A DNA stretch of 64,000 nucleotides from Alphaproteobacteria bacterium CG11_big_fil_rev_8_21_14_0_20_39_49 (GTDB taxonomy: Bacteria; Pseudomonadota; Alphaproteobacteria; Rickettsiales; UBA6187), in NCBI GenBank assembly GCA_002787635.1, contig PCXK01000023.1:736-64735 (forward strand), read 5' to 3'. Below, piece after piece: positions 7,596 to 16,342 of this stretch (the stretch's first letter is position 1; each line of letters opens with the position of its first letter). The translations under genes were made by a program, and so were the position numbers. A model generated the notes under the pieces. That model was given only the letters and a program-made list of their open reading frames with translations, was not told where the DNA came from and ran no database searches.

Positions 7596-9146
7596 TTAGG
7601 AGCTGCTTCCCTTTTTTGTATCCGGCTTGTTGTTCGCCATATTTATAAGATGATCGGCTATCTTTTTAACTGCCTGCTTGCGTTTTTCAAGGTCGGCATA
7701 TTTTTCAAACCACATATCCTCAGGTGATATATCGATAGAAAGCTTCATTATTGACGCAATAAACAATTGAAGCCTTTTTTCGCTCACAGGTTCCGTCTTT
7801 AATGCGTCTTTAATAGCATCACCCATTTTGGACAGATCCTGACAGTGAACAAGACCTTCGCCTAATTTTAAATAATATACGTTACCTATTACCAGCGGTG
7901 CCTTTCCAAAGATGAAAGACTCCCAGCCTGCTGTTCCTGTAATAGTACAGACAAGTTTTGCATTATTCATTATTTCAAAATTGTTCATGAACGGGTTGAC
8001 TAAACGTACGTCAGGCATGTTGGCTACCCTTTTGTAGAATCCTTTTGGGCGGTGACCTAAGCAAGGGATATGTTCTTTTACTATCAGACGCATTCCGGCA
8101 GGCATTGTTTTTGCAATTGACTCAATAACAGCCATCTGGTCGGTAAACATATCAGCCAGAACCATTGTGGATGCTTCCGGGTCAACATGAAGGGGAAAAT
8201 ATATATATTCCCTGTCACCTACGTCATTATGAAAGTACCTGATATTATTGTTCAATGCATTTCTCATATAACGGAAGTAGCGTAAGTTTTTTATAAGGAT
8301 GTCGTAGCCATTGCGTTGTCTTATAACACCCTTTGTACCTTTCAGACCTAGTTCTATTGCTCCCCAGCGAATTATATCTGTAGTTATTGTTTTTAATATG
8401 CCGGTGTATGTGTTGTTTTTCTTTAACTCTTTTATCCAAGAAACCGTGTCTTGAGGTGCTATCGGTCTTTCCCTGAAGTCTTTTATAAATTCTTTTGCCT
8501 CGTCCATCTTGTCTGCTACAAGGGAGGGGTCATGAAGTGCCTTGTCAAACAGGTCGGTAGCAGGACGCAAAGACCAGTAGTTGTTATCGTCCATGATGCA
8601 ACAATGTTTTACTCTGGCTATAACAGGTTGTGTAAACGGAATTTTGAAATAATGTGCTACCTCTCCCATTGCAAAGGCGACTGCACCTGCAACGCAATAT
8701 GCAAAAATCGCATCAGGTCTGTGATTCTCATATTCATTGAATAGATAGTCTAAAAGACCTACAACATACCTCCAATGGGCATCATCATTTTTTTTAATAC
8801 ATTTAATGAGATCGGTACGCTCAACTATTCCGCCACTTACAAATCCGACCCCTAACTCCCTATCAGCGGTAATTATACGCCTTAAAATCTTAGTACCCAA
8901 TTTTTGTTCATAGTCTTTTAGCTTTTTTATATCAAGCGGGGTTTCAAGCCATGTTTTTTCAAGACCGCTTAACCAGTCATAATTGGTAAATTTAGGGTCA
9001 TCAATTTTATCAAGTTCTTCTATAAGATTTGAACGTGCCGCAACTATCGCTCTGAATTCGGTTCCCTGATACTTTGATTCTATCTCTTTGGTTATACTAA
9101 CGGTTTGTTCAAAAAACGTCTGCCCAAGAAAGAAAAATATTCTCAT
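7596..9146 (-). CDS. Capsule-polysaccharide-synthesis-like protein
   Basis: This 516-residue protein is probably a cytoplasmic glycosyltransferase-like protein for surface polysaccharide. The C-terminal half resembles the Capsule_synth/GT-B fold: FPLHVDPEAST near residue 315, VKEHIPCLGHRP near 360, and the nucleotide-sugar-site-like GTAGWESFIFGKAPLVIG near 410. The N-terminal third starts with a Rossmann-like strand (MRIFFFLGQTFFEQTV). There is no signal peptide or membrane segment. It is convergent with glmS (24 bases apart) and matches the galU-ugd sugar-nucleotide genes in theme. The exact substrate is unknown and the family call rests on motif resemblance. Confidence 0.5.
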   Translation of the reverse strand: MRIFFFLGQTFFEQTVSITKEIESKYQGTEFRAIVAARSNLIEELDKIDDPKFTNYDWLSGLEKTWLETPLDIKKLKDYEQKLGTKILRRIITADRELGVGFVSGGIVERTDLIKCIKKNDDAHWRYVVGLLDYLFNEYENHRPDAIFAYCVAGAVAFAMGEVAHYFKIPFTQPVIARVKHCCIMDDNNYWSLRPATDLFDKALHDPSLVADKMDEAKEFIKDFRERPIAPQDTVSWIKELKKNNTYTGILKTITTDIIRWGAIELGLKGTKGVIRQRNGYDILIKNLRYFRYMRNALNNNIRYFHNDVGDREYIYFPLHVDPEASTMVLADMFTDQMAVIESIAKTMPAGMRLIVKEHIPCLGHRPKGFYKRVANMPDVRLVNPFMNNFEIMNNAKLVCTITGTAGWESFIFGKAPLVIGNVYYLKLGEGLVHCQDLSKMGDAIKDALKTEPVSEKRLQLFIASIMKLSIDISPEDMWFEKYADLEKRKQAVKKIADHLINMANNKPDTKKGSSS

Positions 9147-9246
9147 TATATGGAAATCCTATATCAATGACTGAAAAACAAGTTTCGGAAACTAAATGAT
9201 TATCGTATTAAATTCAATCTGTTTTTGATTTTGTGGCTAGTAGTAA

Positions 9247-9678
9247 TTATTGACCTACTTGTTCATTTGAACCGTTATTTAAAATGTTATTGTTAATCCA
9301 TCCCTGCATTCCGTGCATGTCTGCCGAATATATAAAGGCAATAAACGCAACAGCTAATATAACGGCGACTATTTTTGATACGATAAAGAAAGCTATCGAA
9401 CGTAACAGGGTTATGCCGTATAATGACCGATAAATAGTAGATATCTCAACTATTGTATAAAACCCCAACAATATCAATTCACCGGTTAGTTCGTCATCTA
9501 CGGTTTTTAATAATATAACAGATAGTGTCTTTACCAAAACCAACGGTATAACAAATATAAAAACGCATTGCATTATTGTTACTTGGCTTATGCCTGCTAT
9601 GCGTCCGGAAATTTTTAGTATTATGCAATAAACTACAAAAAAAACGAAAAAAGCTACCGTAAGTGCTACATATAACAT
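9247..9678 (-). CDS. Hypothetical multi-pass membrane protein
   Basis: This 143-residue protein of unknown family has about four transmembrane segments (roughly residues 2-22, 35-55, 72-88 and 96-120) and a short polar tail rich in Asn and Gln. It sits upstream of the capsule-synthesis-like gene on the same strand, with about 100 bases between them, so co-transcription is possible. No catalytic motif is visible. Confidence 0.55.
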   Translation of the reverse strand: MLYVALTVAFFVFFVVYCIILKISGRIAGISQVTIMQCVFIFVIPLVLVKTLSVILLKTVDDELTGELILLGFYTIVEISTIYRSLYGITLLRSIAFFIVSKIVAVILAVAFIAFIYSADMHGMQGWINNNILNNGSNEQVGQ

Positions 9679-9761
9679 AGTTTATTACTTAAATTAAATT
9701 ATCATATTGATAAATTATACACTTTTTTGCAAATAATTCAAAAGTTTATTGTTTTTTATAC

Positions 9762-9796
9762 AAAAAAAGCCCTGCTTGAAAGACAGGGCTTTTTTA
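9762..9796 (-). terminator. Bidirectional Rho-independent terminator
   Basis: An AGCCCTG/CAGGGCT stem (9768-9774 with 9784-9790) is flanked by an A tract on the left and a T tract on the right, so it can work in both directions. It lies 40 bases past the stop of the minus-strand OB-fold gene at 9837. Confidence 0.8.
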
Positions 9797-9836
9797 TCAA
9801 TTTTGAAAAGTTTACATATCTTAAATGATGATATTT

Positions 9837-10187
9837 TTAATTTACTTTTGTAGCATCTTCTGATTGAGCATCGTTGTTTATTTTTACTTTAAAGGCCGTT
9901 ATGCCTTTTTGCTCACCCATTGCGTCTTTTCCGACATGTCCGTGTACTTCAACATTATCACCTTCGTTGAAATCTGTTGTATTTGGAGTTTGCACGCTTA
10001 TAGTGTCGCCTGCTTCATCACGGAGAGTAAAGTCTTTTTTGCTTTCCACGCTTTCAACCGTACCGTTAATTGCTATCTGACCCTCATCAGGTAAATTGCC
10101 TATACGTTGTTTTATATCAGCCATAGCGATTGAAGACGCTAATATTAGACCGGTTGATGCTAGTAATATATTCTTTTTTAGAAACAT
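9837..10187 (-). CDS. YgiW/YdeI-type periplasmic OB-fold protein
   Basis: The 116-residue protein has a signal peptide (basic start, hydrophobic stretch to about residue 20, AMA cleavage site near 23), followed by a small beta-barrel domain. The pattern GQIAINGTVESVESKKDFTL, then EAGDTISV, then EGDNVEVHGHVGKD matches the bacterial OB-fold family that includes YgiW, YdeI and VisP, periplasmic stress proteins thought to bind small ligands. AGAGGAT upstream is a good ribosome binding site. The gene stands alone between a terminator and the divergent response regulator. The family call is reasonable; the ligand is unknown. Confidence 0.6.
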   Translation of the reverse strand: MFLKKNILLASTGLILASSIAMADIKQRIGNLPDEGQIAINGTVESVESKKDFTLRDEAGDTISVQTPNTTDFNEGDNVEVHGHVGKDAMGEQKGITAFKVKINNDAQSEDATKVN

Positions 10188-10421
10188 AAAATTATCCTCT
10201 TTTTTATTGGTTATTTATTAAAAAGCTTTTGTTAGCATTTATGCGTTAACACTATAAAATCCGTAGTCAATAGTCGATATGATAGATTATTTAAAAAGAT
10301 AAATTTATTATAAATTTGTTATAAAATAATCATAATGGTAATTTTATCTTTCAAAAATTACTATACTATTAAATGAAATATTAATGAATTCTGAAAAATT
10401 AATTAATTTAGGGTACGTATC

Positions 10422-11147
10422 ATGATAAGTAAGAAAAATACAATACTAATAGTAGATGATGAATCGCAGATTAGGAAATTGCTTAAAATAACACTGGAAA
10501 GCGAAGGATATAAAACTGAAGAATGTGATAACGGTACTCAGGCAGTAAGGATTGCCGCTTCTTTGAAGCCTAATCTTATTTTACTTGATTTAGGATTGCC
10601 GGATATTGACGGTAAAGATGTTATTGATATGGTGCGTCAGTGGTCGCAAACTCCTATAATAGTCTGTTCGGTACGTAATGATGATAGGGAAATTGTAGAT
10701 GCGTTAAACCGTGGTGCCGATGATTATGTTACAAAGCCGTTCAATCCCGATATATTGATTGCCAGAATAGCAACCAATTTACGTAAGTCTGCAGCGGAAG
10801 AAGCCGGAGTACCTGTTTTGACGAACGGTCATATAACCATGGATCTAGTGCGTCATGAGGTTTTGTTAAGGGGTGAAAAATCCTTCTTCACCCCTAAGGA
10901 ATATGACCTGCTGCGTTACCTGATGGTAAACAGGGGAAAGATGGTAACGCACAAACAACTTCTAAATGATGTCTGGGGGGCGGCTCACGGAGATGATATA
11001 CAATATTTGCGTGTATATATAAGTCAGATACGTGAAAAAATCGAAGATAATCCCAAAGATCCGGTTTGTATCATAACAGAACCCGGTATAGGTTACAGAA
11101 TGGAAGTTATCGCAGAGGAAAGTGTCCCTCAAAAGGTGTTTGCATAA
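10422..11147 (+). CDS. kdpE: KdpE-like OmpR-family response regulator
   Basis: The 241-residue protein has an N-terminal receiver domain (acidic DDE near 12-14, phospho-acceptor Asp in LLDLGLPDIDG near 57, conserved Lys in TKPFN near 106) and a C-terminal winged helix (about 135-228, with FTPKEYDLLRYLMVNRGKMVTHKQLL). The sequence pattern is close to KdpE, which controls potassium-uptake genes with KdpD. It is convergent with the KdpD-like kinase at 11153, the stops being only 5 bases apart, rather than in the usual kdpDE operon. No kdpFABC genes are in the window, so the regulated genes are unknown. Confidence 0.8.
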   Translation: MISKKNTILIVDDESQIRKLLKITLESEGYKTEECDNGTQAVRIAASLKPNLILLDLGLPDIDGKDVIDMVRQWSQTPIIVCSVRNDDREIVDALNRGADDYVTKPFNPDILIARIATNLRKSAAEEAGVPVLTNGHITMDLVRHEVLLRGEKSFFTPKEYDLLRYLMVNRGKMVTHKQLLNDVWGAAHGDDIQYLRVYISQIREKIEDNPKDPVCIITEPGIGYRMEVIAEESVPQKVFA

Positions 11148-11152
11148 AAACC

Positions 11153-13150
11153 TTACGCCGCAATTAACGGTCTGTTCTTCCGCTTCCTTCTTTTGGGGAA
11201 GCTTATAACGAATTCCACCCCTGAATCGGGGTGGTTGCGTGCGTATATCGTACCGTTTTGTTTTTCCATGATAGCTTTACAGATAGCAAGACCCAGACCC
11301 GTACCGGCAACTACAGTGTCGGTATGTTTGAGCCGTTCATATTTATCAAATATCGCCAAAAGCTTTTCTTTAGGGATACCTAAACCATAATCCCTTATGA
11401 CATAGGAAAAGTTTTTAGGTGTAACTTCCGTATATATCTTTATTTCTTTTCCTTGAGTCGAATATTTTACGGCATTATCTAAAACATTTTGTAAAACCTG
11501 CTCCGTCATCATCAAATCCATTTTGATTTCGTCGTTGTCCTCAATATCAACTATCAGATTATGATTTACAAGGCGGTGTTTCATTCTCTTTATTACCGAT
11601 TGCACGGGTGTTATACAGCTTTCCCATTGTCGTTTAAATTCTATGTCACCACTTTCAATGCGGGTTATATCCAGTATATTTGTAATAAAACTGTCAAGGC
11701 GTTGTGCTTCGTTTAGTGCCGTCTCAATTAACTCCTCGGCAATTTGGGGAGATAATTTGTCGGATTTTTTCATTCTTTCATGGACGCTGAGTGCGCCTAT
11801 GATAGATGCAAGAGGAGTTTTAAGGTCGTGAGATACGCTGGAAAGGAGCATTGAGCGTAGCTGTTCTTTTTCGGCAGTTATCTGAGCCTGATTTATCTTG
11901 TGGGTCAGGTCGATACGCTCCGTTATTGAAGCAACCTGATCCGATATTGCATAGCAAAGCCTGCCGAATGAAGAATCCAGCTTTACATGTGGCGGTATCT
12001 CGATTCCCATAACGCCTACTCCCCCATGGGCGGTTATCATCGGTTCAAAACGCCACTTGGTCTTGAACTCCCTATCAGCCCCGAATCCTGTAGTTTTGAT
12101 TTTCTCCCAGCATTTATATAATAATTTCCTGTCGCTCTCTATCAGCTTTGTGTCTTTGGGGAATACGCTATTTATGATAGGCTGGTTAAAACTGCCCGGA
12201 ATAAAAAATGCTACTTTCATATCCAATACTTTTTCAAGCTCGTCATGAATTAAAAACAATGCCTGTTTCTTGCTGTGAGCCTCACCGGCTATACGGTTTA
12301 TCTGATATAATAACTGAGACCTTTTTTCCTTGTTAACGAGTGCCTCGTTACTTGCCCTGCTATAACTGCCCATTATTGATAAAAGGACGGCTGAAAATAA
12401 AAAAATTGAAATACTTATACCGTCGCCAAAATGCTCAAAACCGAATTGGTGCAGCGGTGGGACGTAGCTGTAATTCATTATGGTAAAGCTTAAAATAGCT
12501 GAAATCAGACCCGGCAATAAGCCGTGTCGAAGAGAAGTTATTACGCATGCAATAAGGAAGAACGCCGTTACGTTATACGAATTTATACGCCACTCAACAA
12601 CAGGAATGCTTGCCTGTAGTGATTGGGACAGTATATAAGCACAAAATACGCTTGCACAGGCAAAAGATATTCCCCTTATTGATATGTCATTTAGTGAAAG
12701 TCTTTCATACCATGGGCGTATATGGCTTCGCATGGATATAGGTACTTTCTGTATTTTAACTCCCTGTGCCGATACGTTTTTTTCTATCTTTTTTATAATA
12801 GACGGTCGTAATTTTGCGAGAATACCGTCTTTGCGGCGTTTTCCTATAACTATATATTTAACCGGTGTACATGATTTTTGTGACTCGTTAACGAACGAAA
12901 TTATTGAGTCGGTTATGCTCTTTCCTTCAATATGGAAGGTTTTTGCCCCCATTTCCTCGGCTAGTTTAAGATATTGAAGAATCTGCTCCCGTCCTTCGGT
13001 GTTTAATTTGTAATGTGCGGCTGTTTCGATATATATAACCGCCCAGCCACATTTTTTTTCCGCAGCTTTGTTTGCGGCTATCCTAAGTAAAATTTTAGAT
13101 TTCGGATAGCTGTCTATACAAGCTAGTACTATGCCGTCCCTATCGTTCAT
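11153..13150 (-). CDS. kdpD: KdpD-like sensor histidine kinase lacking the N-terminal KdpD domain
   Basis: Domain order from the chosen start: a Usp-like domain (about 1-135), a DUF4118-type four-helix membrane region (about 165-280), a GAF-like domain (about 295-405), HisKA with phospho-acceptor His in SSVSHDLKTPLASIIGAL (about 435), and HATPase_c with N box (DNAVKYS), DYGLGIP and GTGLGLAICKAI. That is KdpD from its Usp domain onward; the first 210-230 residues of classical KdpD, with the Walker-type nucleotide site, are missing. I start at ATG 13150 because GGAG precedes it; an in-frame start at 13201 would add 17 residues only. It likely pairs with the convergent KdpE-like regulator. Confidence 0.8.
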   Translation of the reverse strand: MNDRDGIVLACIDSYPKSKILLRIAANKAAEKKCGWAVIYIETAAHYKLNTEGREQILQYLKLAEEMGAKTFHIEGKSITDSIISFVNESQKSCTPVKYIVIGKRRKDGILAKLRPSIIKKIEKNVSAQGVKIQKVPISMRSHIRPWYERLSLNDISIRGISFACASVFCAYILSQSLQASIPVVEWRINSYNVTAFFLIACVITSLRHGLLPGLISAILSFTIMNYSYVPPLHQFGFEHFGDGISISIFLFSAVLLSIMGSYSRASNEALVNKEKRSQLLYQINRIAGEAHSKKQALFLIHDELEKVLDMKVAFFIPGSFNQPIINSVFPKDTKLIESDRKLLYKCWEKIKTTGFGADREFKTKWRFEPMITAHGGVGVMGIEIPPHVKLDSSFGRLCYAISDQVASITERIDLTHKINQAQITAEKEQLRSMLLSSVSHDLKTPLASIIGALSVHERMKKSDKLSPQIAEELIETALNEAQRLDSFITNILDITRIESGDIEFKRQWESCITPVQSVIKRMKHRLVNHNLIVDIEDNDEIKMDLMMTEQVLQNVLDNAVKYSTQGKEIKIYTEVTPKNFSYVIRDYGLGIPKEKLLAIFDKYERLKHTDTVVAGTGLGLAICKAIMEKQNGTIYARNHPDSGVEFVISFPKRRKRKNRPLIAA

Positions 13151-13346
13151 TACCTTACTCCATTTGAAGGGGAGCATACACAATACATATAAAATATCCA
13201 TTGGTATAATAAATACCGGTTTATATAACCTGATTTACGCTCTGCTGACGATGTACGGTAATTTCAGGAATTTTAAATTTATCCTGATTGCAGCATAATA
13301 AAAAAATACACAATAACTTTAGAAAAATAATAAAAGGAGAAAAATA

Positions 13347-13571
13347 ATGAATGATAAATACATAATTCAGGGTAGTAGGGCGCAGTTGAAAGCAAAAATG
13401 GAAAAGGATTACGGAAAGATGGCAAGTAAAGAGGCCGTCAACCAGAATGTAAAAAGTAATGATAGGGTAAACGCCAACGATTTGGCTGCCATATTAAGAG
13501 CCGTATATCTAAAGAATAAAAAAAAAGCCGGACGGGCAATCAGAAGCTGGAGAGGTAAAAAAGCTGCTTAA
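13347..13571 (+). CDS. Small basic hypothetical protein
   Basis: This 74-residue, strongly basic protein has no membrane segment. It begins MNDKYIIQGSRAQLKAKMEKDYGKMA and ends in a Lys/Arg-rich helix (KNKKKAGRAIRSWRGKKAA). A very good ribosome binding site (AAAGGAG, 7 bases before ATG) and a strong terminator 30 bases downstream mark it as a real, monocistronic and probably well-expressed gene. The basic tail could bind nucleic acid or acidic proteins, but I do not recognise the family. Confidence 0.65.
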   Translation: MNDKYIIQGSRAQLKAKMEKDYGKMASKEAVNQNVKSNDRVNANDLAAILRAVYLKNKKKAGRAIRSWRGKKAA

Positions 13572-13601
13572 TTAGGTCTTGCAATAGTATATTTTATCTT
13601 G

Positions 13602-13638
13602 CACCCTTACACTTTTAAAGTGTAAGGGTGTTTTTTTT
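13602..13638 (+). terminator. Strong Rho-independent terminator
   Basis: A 14-bp perfect stem (CACCCTTACACTTT with AAAGTGTAAGGGTG) is followed by eight T. It ends the small basic gene at 13347. Confidence 0.92.
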
Positions 13639-13811
13639 ATAGGTTTTTTGTAAAAATAAATTCTTTGTTTATTGTCCTTTTATATTTAGGTGTTATATAT
13701 TCTCAATTGAGTGAAATCATTTGTGTCACAGTGGTAGAGCTTTACTCGGTATGGTATCGGTGGTAAATTAAACTACGACTTTTTGAGGTTGTTTATGATT
13801 CAGGAAAATTT

Positions 13812-14717
13812 ATGAACTGTAAAAAAAGTTTATTATGTGCATTTAGCTTGTTATGCATAATGTTTTTGTCCGGTTGTGAAAGCTTACGCCGGCATTTTGA
13901 AAAACAAGAACCTCCTAAGGTAAGTGTTGTAAAAAAACCCGACATACATGAGGCTTTAGTTGATAAAAAAAATGAGAAGCCTGAAAAAGAAAGCACTTCT
14001 CAGCCTCGGTTTTTAGAGCAGTTACATCTGGCAAGGCTTAATCTGGCAGCGTTTAATAGGGAGAAGGCTTTGAAGTTCCTGAATAACGCCTTCGAAGAAG
14101 TAAAAGATAAGGAAGCCGTAAGTCCCGATGCGTCTGTTTTGGTAAAAGTTGAGTTTGCTAAAAAGGGATTTGCCAGTACCCCTGCCTATTTAATATTGGC
14201 TGAAAAACAAAATGAACAAATACAAAAAATAATAGCCGACTTACAGGAAAGCAAACAGGAGTTAGCGTCAATTTCTCTAATGTCTCCAACCGGCAATATT
14301 GTTTCTTCAAAAATTATCACAAGGCTAGAAGAGGGTGTTAAGGCGTTGAGAGATGCAGATGCCGAAGCCCCCGATTATGATTTTGCCGTTGCAGATAGGG
14401 CTATAAGAGATATTTATGCAGATTGGAAAATCGTACCATATGAGGTCGATAGCGTATTTGAAACTAAATATTATTTAAGTACCGCAAAACTTTTATTAGA
14501 TAGCGGATATGTCGATATAGCTGAAGATTTGCTCGATAGTGCGGATAAAAGTTACTCAAGGTCATACGGGCGTAATGTATTTAATTCTGATAATTATGAA
14601 TTCGTATCATACTACAAACAAACCTCTAATAGTCTAAAACAAGTCATAAATAAGGATAAGACCATTCAAAACAGGGTGAATAGAAAAGTAAAGGGAGTTA
14701 TTGATTATTTTTTTTAA
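13812..14717 (+). CDS. Lipoprotein, possibly YfdX-like
   Basis: The 301-residue protein has a signal peptide ending in a lipobox (LSGC, Cys about residue 22), so it is predicted to be anchored by lipid to a membrane. The mature part is alpha-helical: a region at about 65-160 (LARLNLAAFNREKALKFLNNA, then VEFAKKGFASTPAYL) and a second at about 195-270 (TKYYLSTAKLLLDSGYVDIAEDLLDSADKSY). The repeated pattern of helical pairs about a bound segment resembles YfdX-family stress proteins, but this is a weak match. An origin by family expansion of a TPR-like fold is the alternative. It stands between two intergenic regions as a single gene. Confidence 0.6.
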   Translation: MNCKKSLLCAFSLLCIMFLSGCESLRRHFEKQEPPKVSVVKKPDIHEALVDKKNEKPEKESTSQPRFLEQLHLARLNLAAFNREKALKFLNNAFEEVKDKEAVSPDASVLVKVEFAKKGFASTPAYLILAEKQNEQIQKIIADLQESKQELASISLMSPTGNIVSSKIITRLEEGVKALRDADAEAPDYDFAVADRAIRDIYADWKIVPYEVDSVFETKYYLSTAKLLLDSGYVDIAEDLLDSADKSYSRSYGRNVFNSDNYEFVSYYKQTSNSLKQVINKDKTIQNRVNRKVKGVIDYFF

Positions 14718-14721
14718 TAAT

Positions 14722-14815
14722 GAAGTGTTCAATAAATATATTTTGTCATACTGAATTTATTTCAGTATCTTCTCACCTAAGGATACTAGATGCAGAAACA
14801 AGTTCAGCATGACAA
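14722..14815. repeat. MITE-like element, family A, copy 2 (right end lost)
   Basis: The left end reads GAAGTGTTCAATAAATATATTTTGT and is followed by a degenerate TCATACTGAATTTATTTCAGTATCT hairpin. The right inverted repeat is absent: after TTCAGCATGACA the sequence continues as ACCTCAAGGGCAGC, which is repeated at 29957-29980. The copy is therefore truncated or fused with another repeat. Confidence 0.65.
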
Positions 14816-14860
14816 CCTCAAGGGCAGCTATCAATTTAAGACAGATATCTCGTATAAGTA

Positions 14861-15976
14861 ATGGATAACCAAATACCCCAGCAAACCCCACCTTGTCCTC
14901 ATTACGGTTCTTGCGGCGGCTGCAATATGCAGCACATACAAGATGCGTATTATACCCGCATGAAGCAGGGAAGGCTATTAGATATCTTAAATAGTTTGAA
15001 TGTTGATGAAAGTGTTGCAAAGCCTTTAGTGTATATCGGGGAATATAGCCGAAGACGTGTTGATATTAAAGTTTCAGTTTGTAAAGGTGAGGTTAGTATA
15101 GGGTTCTACGCTCCTAAAAGTCATGAGGTGGTGGATATTAAAACATGCCTGATAATGGATAAGAGTCTATTTGCTTTGCTGCCGCCGTTAAAGGAAATGA
15201 TATCCGGTTTAAAAAAACCTTCGGTTATAAAATCAGTCAACCTTACAGCCCTTGAACATGGTGTTGATATTTTTATTAATATTCGTCAAGCCCTTCATGC
15301 AAATGATTCAAAAGTAATAGATAAATTTATTTGTCAAAATAATATAGTGCGTATTGCCATTAAAAGGGAAGACGGTAATGATGATTTCGATATTATCCAC
15401 GATACGGGCAAAGCCGATATTAACCTTGACGAAGTTAGAGTTTCGCTTCCTGTAGGGGCGTTTTTGCAGGCTACGGAAAAAGGGCAGGCGGCTATTACCG
15501 AATATGTGTTAGATTCGCTGAAATCCTGTAAGTCGGTTGCCGATATTTATTCAGGCTGCGGCACTTATAGCTTTCCTCTATTGCAGTATGTTGAAAGGGT
15601 TGCAGCTTATGAGGGGGCGGAGGATATGGTACTTGCCATGCATAACGCCGCTATTGATGCGGGCTTGGGCAGCAGGTTAAACGCTGTGAAACAGGATTTA
15701 TATAAAACTCCTGTCAATGCTCAAATATTAAACCGTATGGACGCAGTTGTAATTAATCCTCCGAGGAACGGGGCTTTGCCGCAAGTAAAGCAGGTGTTAA
15801 AAAGCGATATACAAAAAATAGTGATGGTTTCATGTAACCCAGATACCTTCAAAAGGGACGCAAAATACCTGATAGACGGCGGATATAAAATTATATCAGC
15901 CGTGGCAATCGACCAGTTTTACTGGACAAGGCACCTTGAATTGGTTGCCGTATTTGATAGATGTGAAACGCTATAA
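14861..15976 (+). CDS. rlmD: TrmA/RlmD-family RNA (uracil-5-)-methyltransferase
   Basis: This SAM-dependent enzyme methylates C5 of a uridine in RNA, most likely 23S rRNA. Cys12, Cys18, Cys21 and about Cys95 fit the 4Fe-4S motif of the RlmD/RumA branch. The SAM site is SVADIYSGCGTYSFPL near 230, the catalytic region NPPRNGA near 300, the nucleophile is Cys325 (VMVSCNPDTF), and the C-terminal Glu lies in HLELVAVF. It lacks the N-terminal TRAM domain, giving 371 residues, as is common in alphaproteobacteria. The exact target base (1939 or another) is uncertain. The start at 14861 has only a weak ribosome binding site and lies just after a repeat. Confidence 0.88.
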   Translation: MDNQIPQQTPPCPHYGSCGGCNMQHIQDAYYTRMKQGRLLDILNSLNVDESVAKPLVYIGEYSRRRVDIKVSVCKGEVSIGFYAPKSHEVVDIKTCLIMDKSLFALLPPLKEMISGLKKPSVIKSVNLTALEHGVDIFINIRQALHANDSKVIDKFICQNNIVRIAIKREDGNDDFDIIHDTGKADINLDEVRVSLPVGAFLQATEKGQAAITEYVLDSLKSCKSVADIYSGCGTYSFPLLQYVERVAAYEGAEDMVLAMHNAAIDAGLGSRLNAVKQDLYKTPVNAQILNRMDAVVINPPRNGALPQVKQVLKSDIQKIVMVSCNPDTFKRDAKYLIDGGYKIISAVAIDQFYWTRHLELVAVFDRCETL

Positions 15977-16196
15977 TTTATAACTAATTGTATATTTGTC
16001 ATTTCTTTATAATTATCCTATTTGCTCATAATGGATAATTTATATCGAAGGTAAGTAGAATGCTCCTTATGTTAATTTATTAATTGTCAAGAAGCTAATT
16101 TTTAAATAATTTTCCTACCCATAAATTTATTTGATTAGTTTTTTGAAGAACGGAATTGTAAGTTTAATTGTTGAGTCGTTAAAATTAGTTGTTTTT

Positions 16197-16263
16197 GTCA
16201 TGCTGAACTTGTTTCAGCATCTCACGTGTGGACACAAGACCATGAAACAAGTTCAGGGTGACA
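16197..16263. repeat. TCATGCTGAA-type hairpin repeat
   Basis: TCATGCTGAACTTGTTTCAGCATCT and a second arm ATGAAACAAGTTCAGGGTGACA form an imperfect inverted repeat with no clear flanking terminal repeats. It is the core hairpin also found inside both MITE-like families. The rest of the 15977-16342 gap is AT-rich with no gene that I can see. Confidence 0.65.
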
Positions 16264-16342
16264 CATCAACCATTAAACGTACAGTTTCGTTTAAAATTAA
16301 CTAAAAGAGATTTGTAAACCTATTATCCGGGAGGGATATCGT

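Noticed and set aside
10422-13150. Complete potassium-uptake (kdp) locus
   Set aside because: Only a KdpE-like regulator and a shortened KdpD-like kinase are seen; no kdpF, kdpA, kdpB or kdpC is present.
13716-13790. tRNA-like stretch (GTCACAGTGGTAGAGC) upstream of the lipoprotein gene
   Set aside because: The D-arm-like bases are there, but no acceptor stem, anticodon arm or TTCGA-type arm follows, so it is not a tRNA; at most a degraded fragment.
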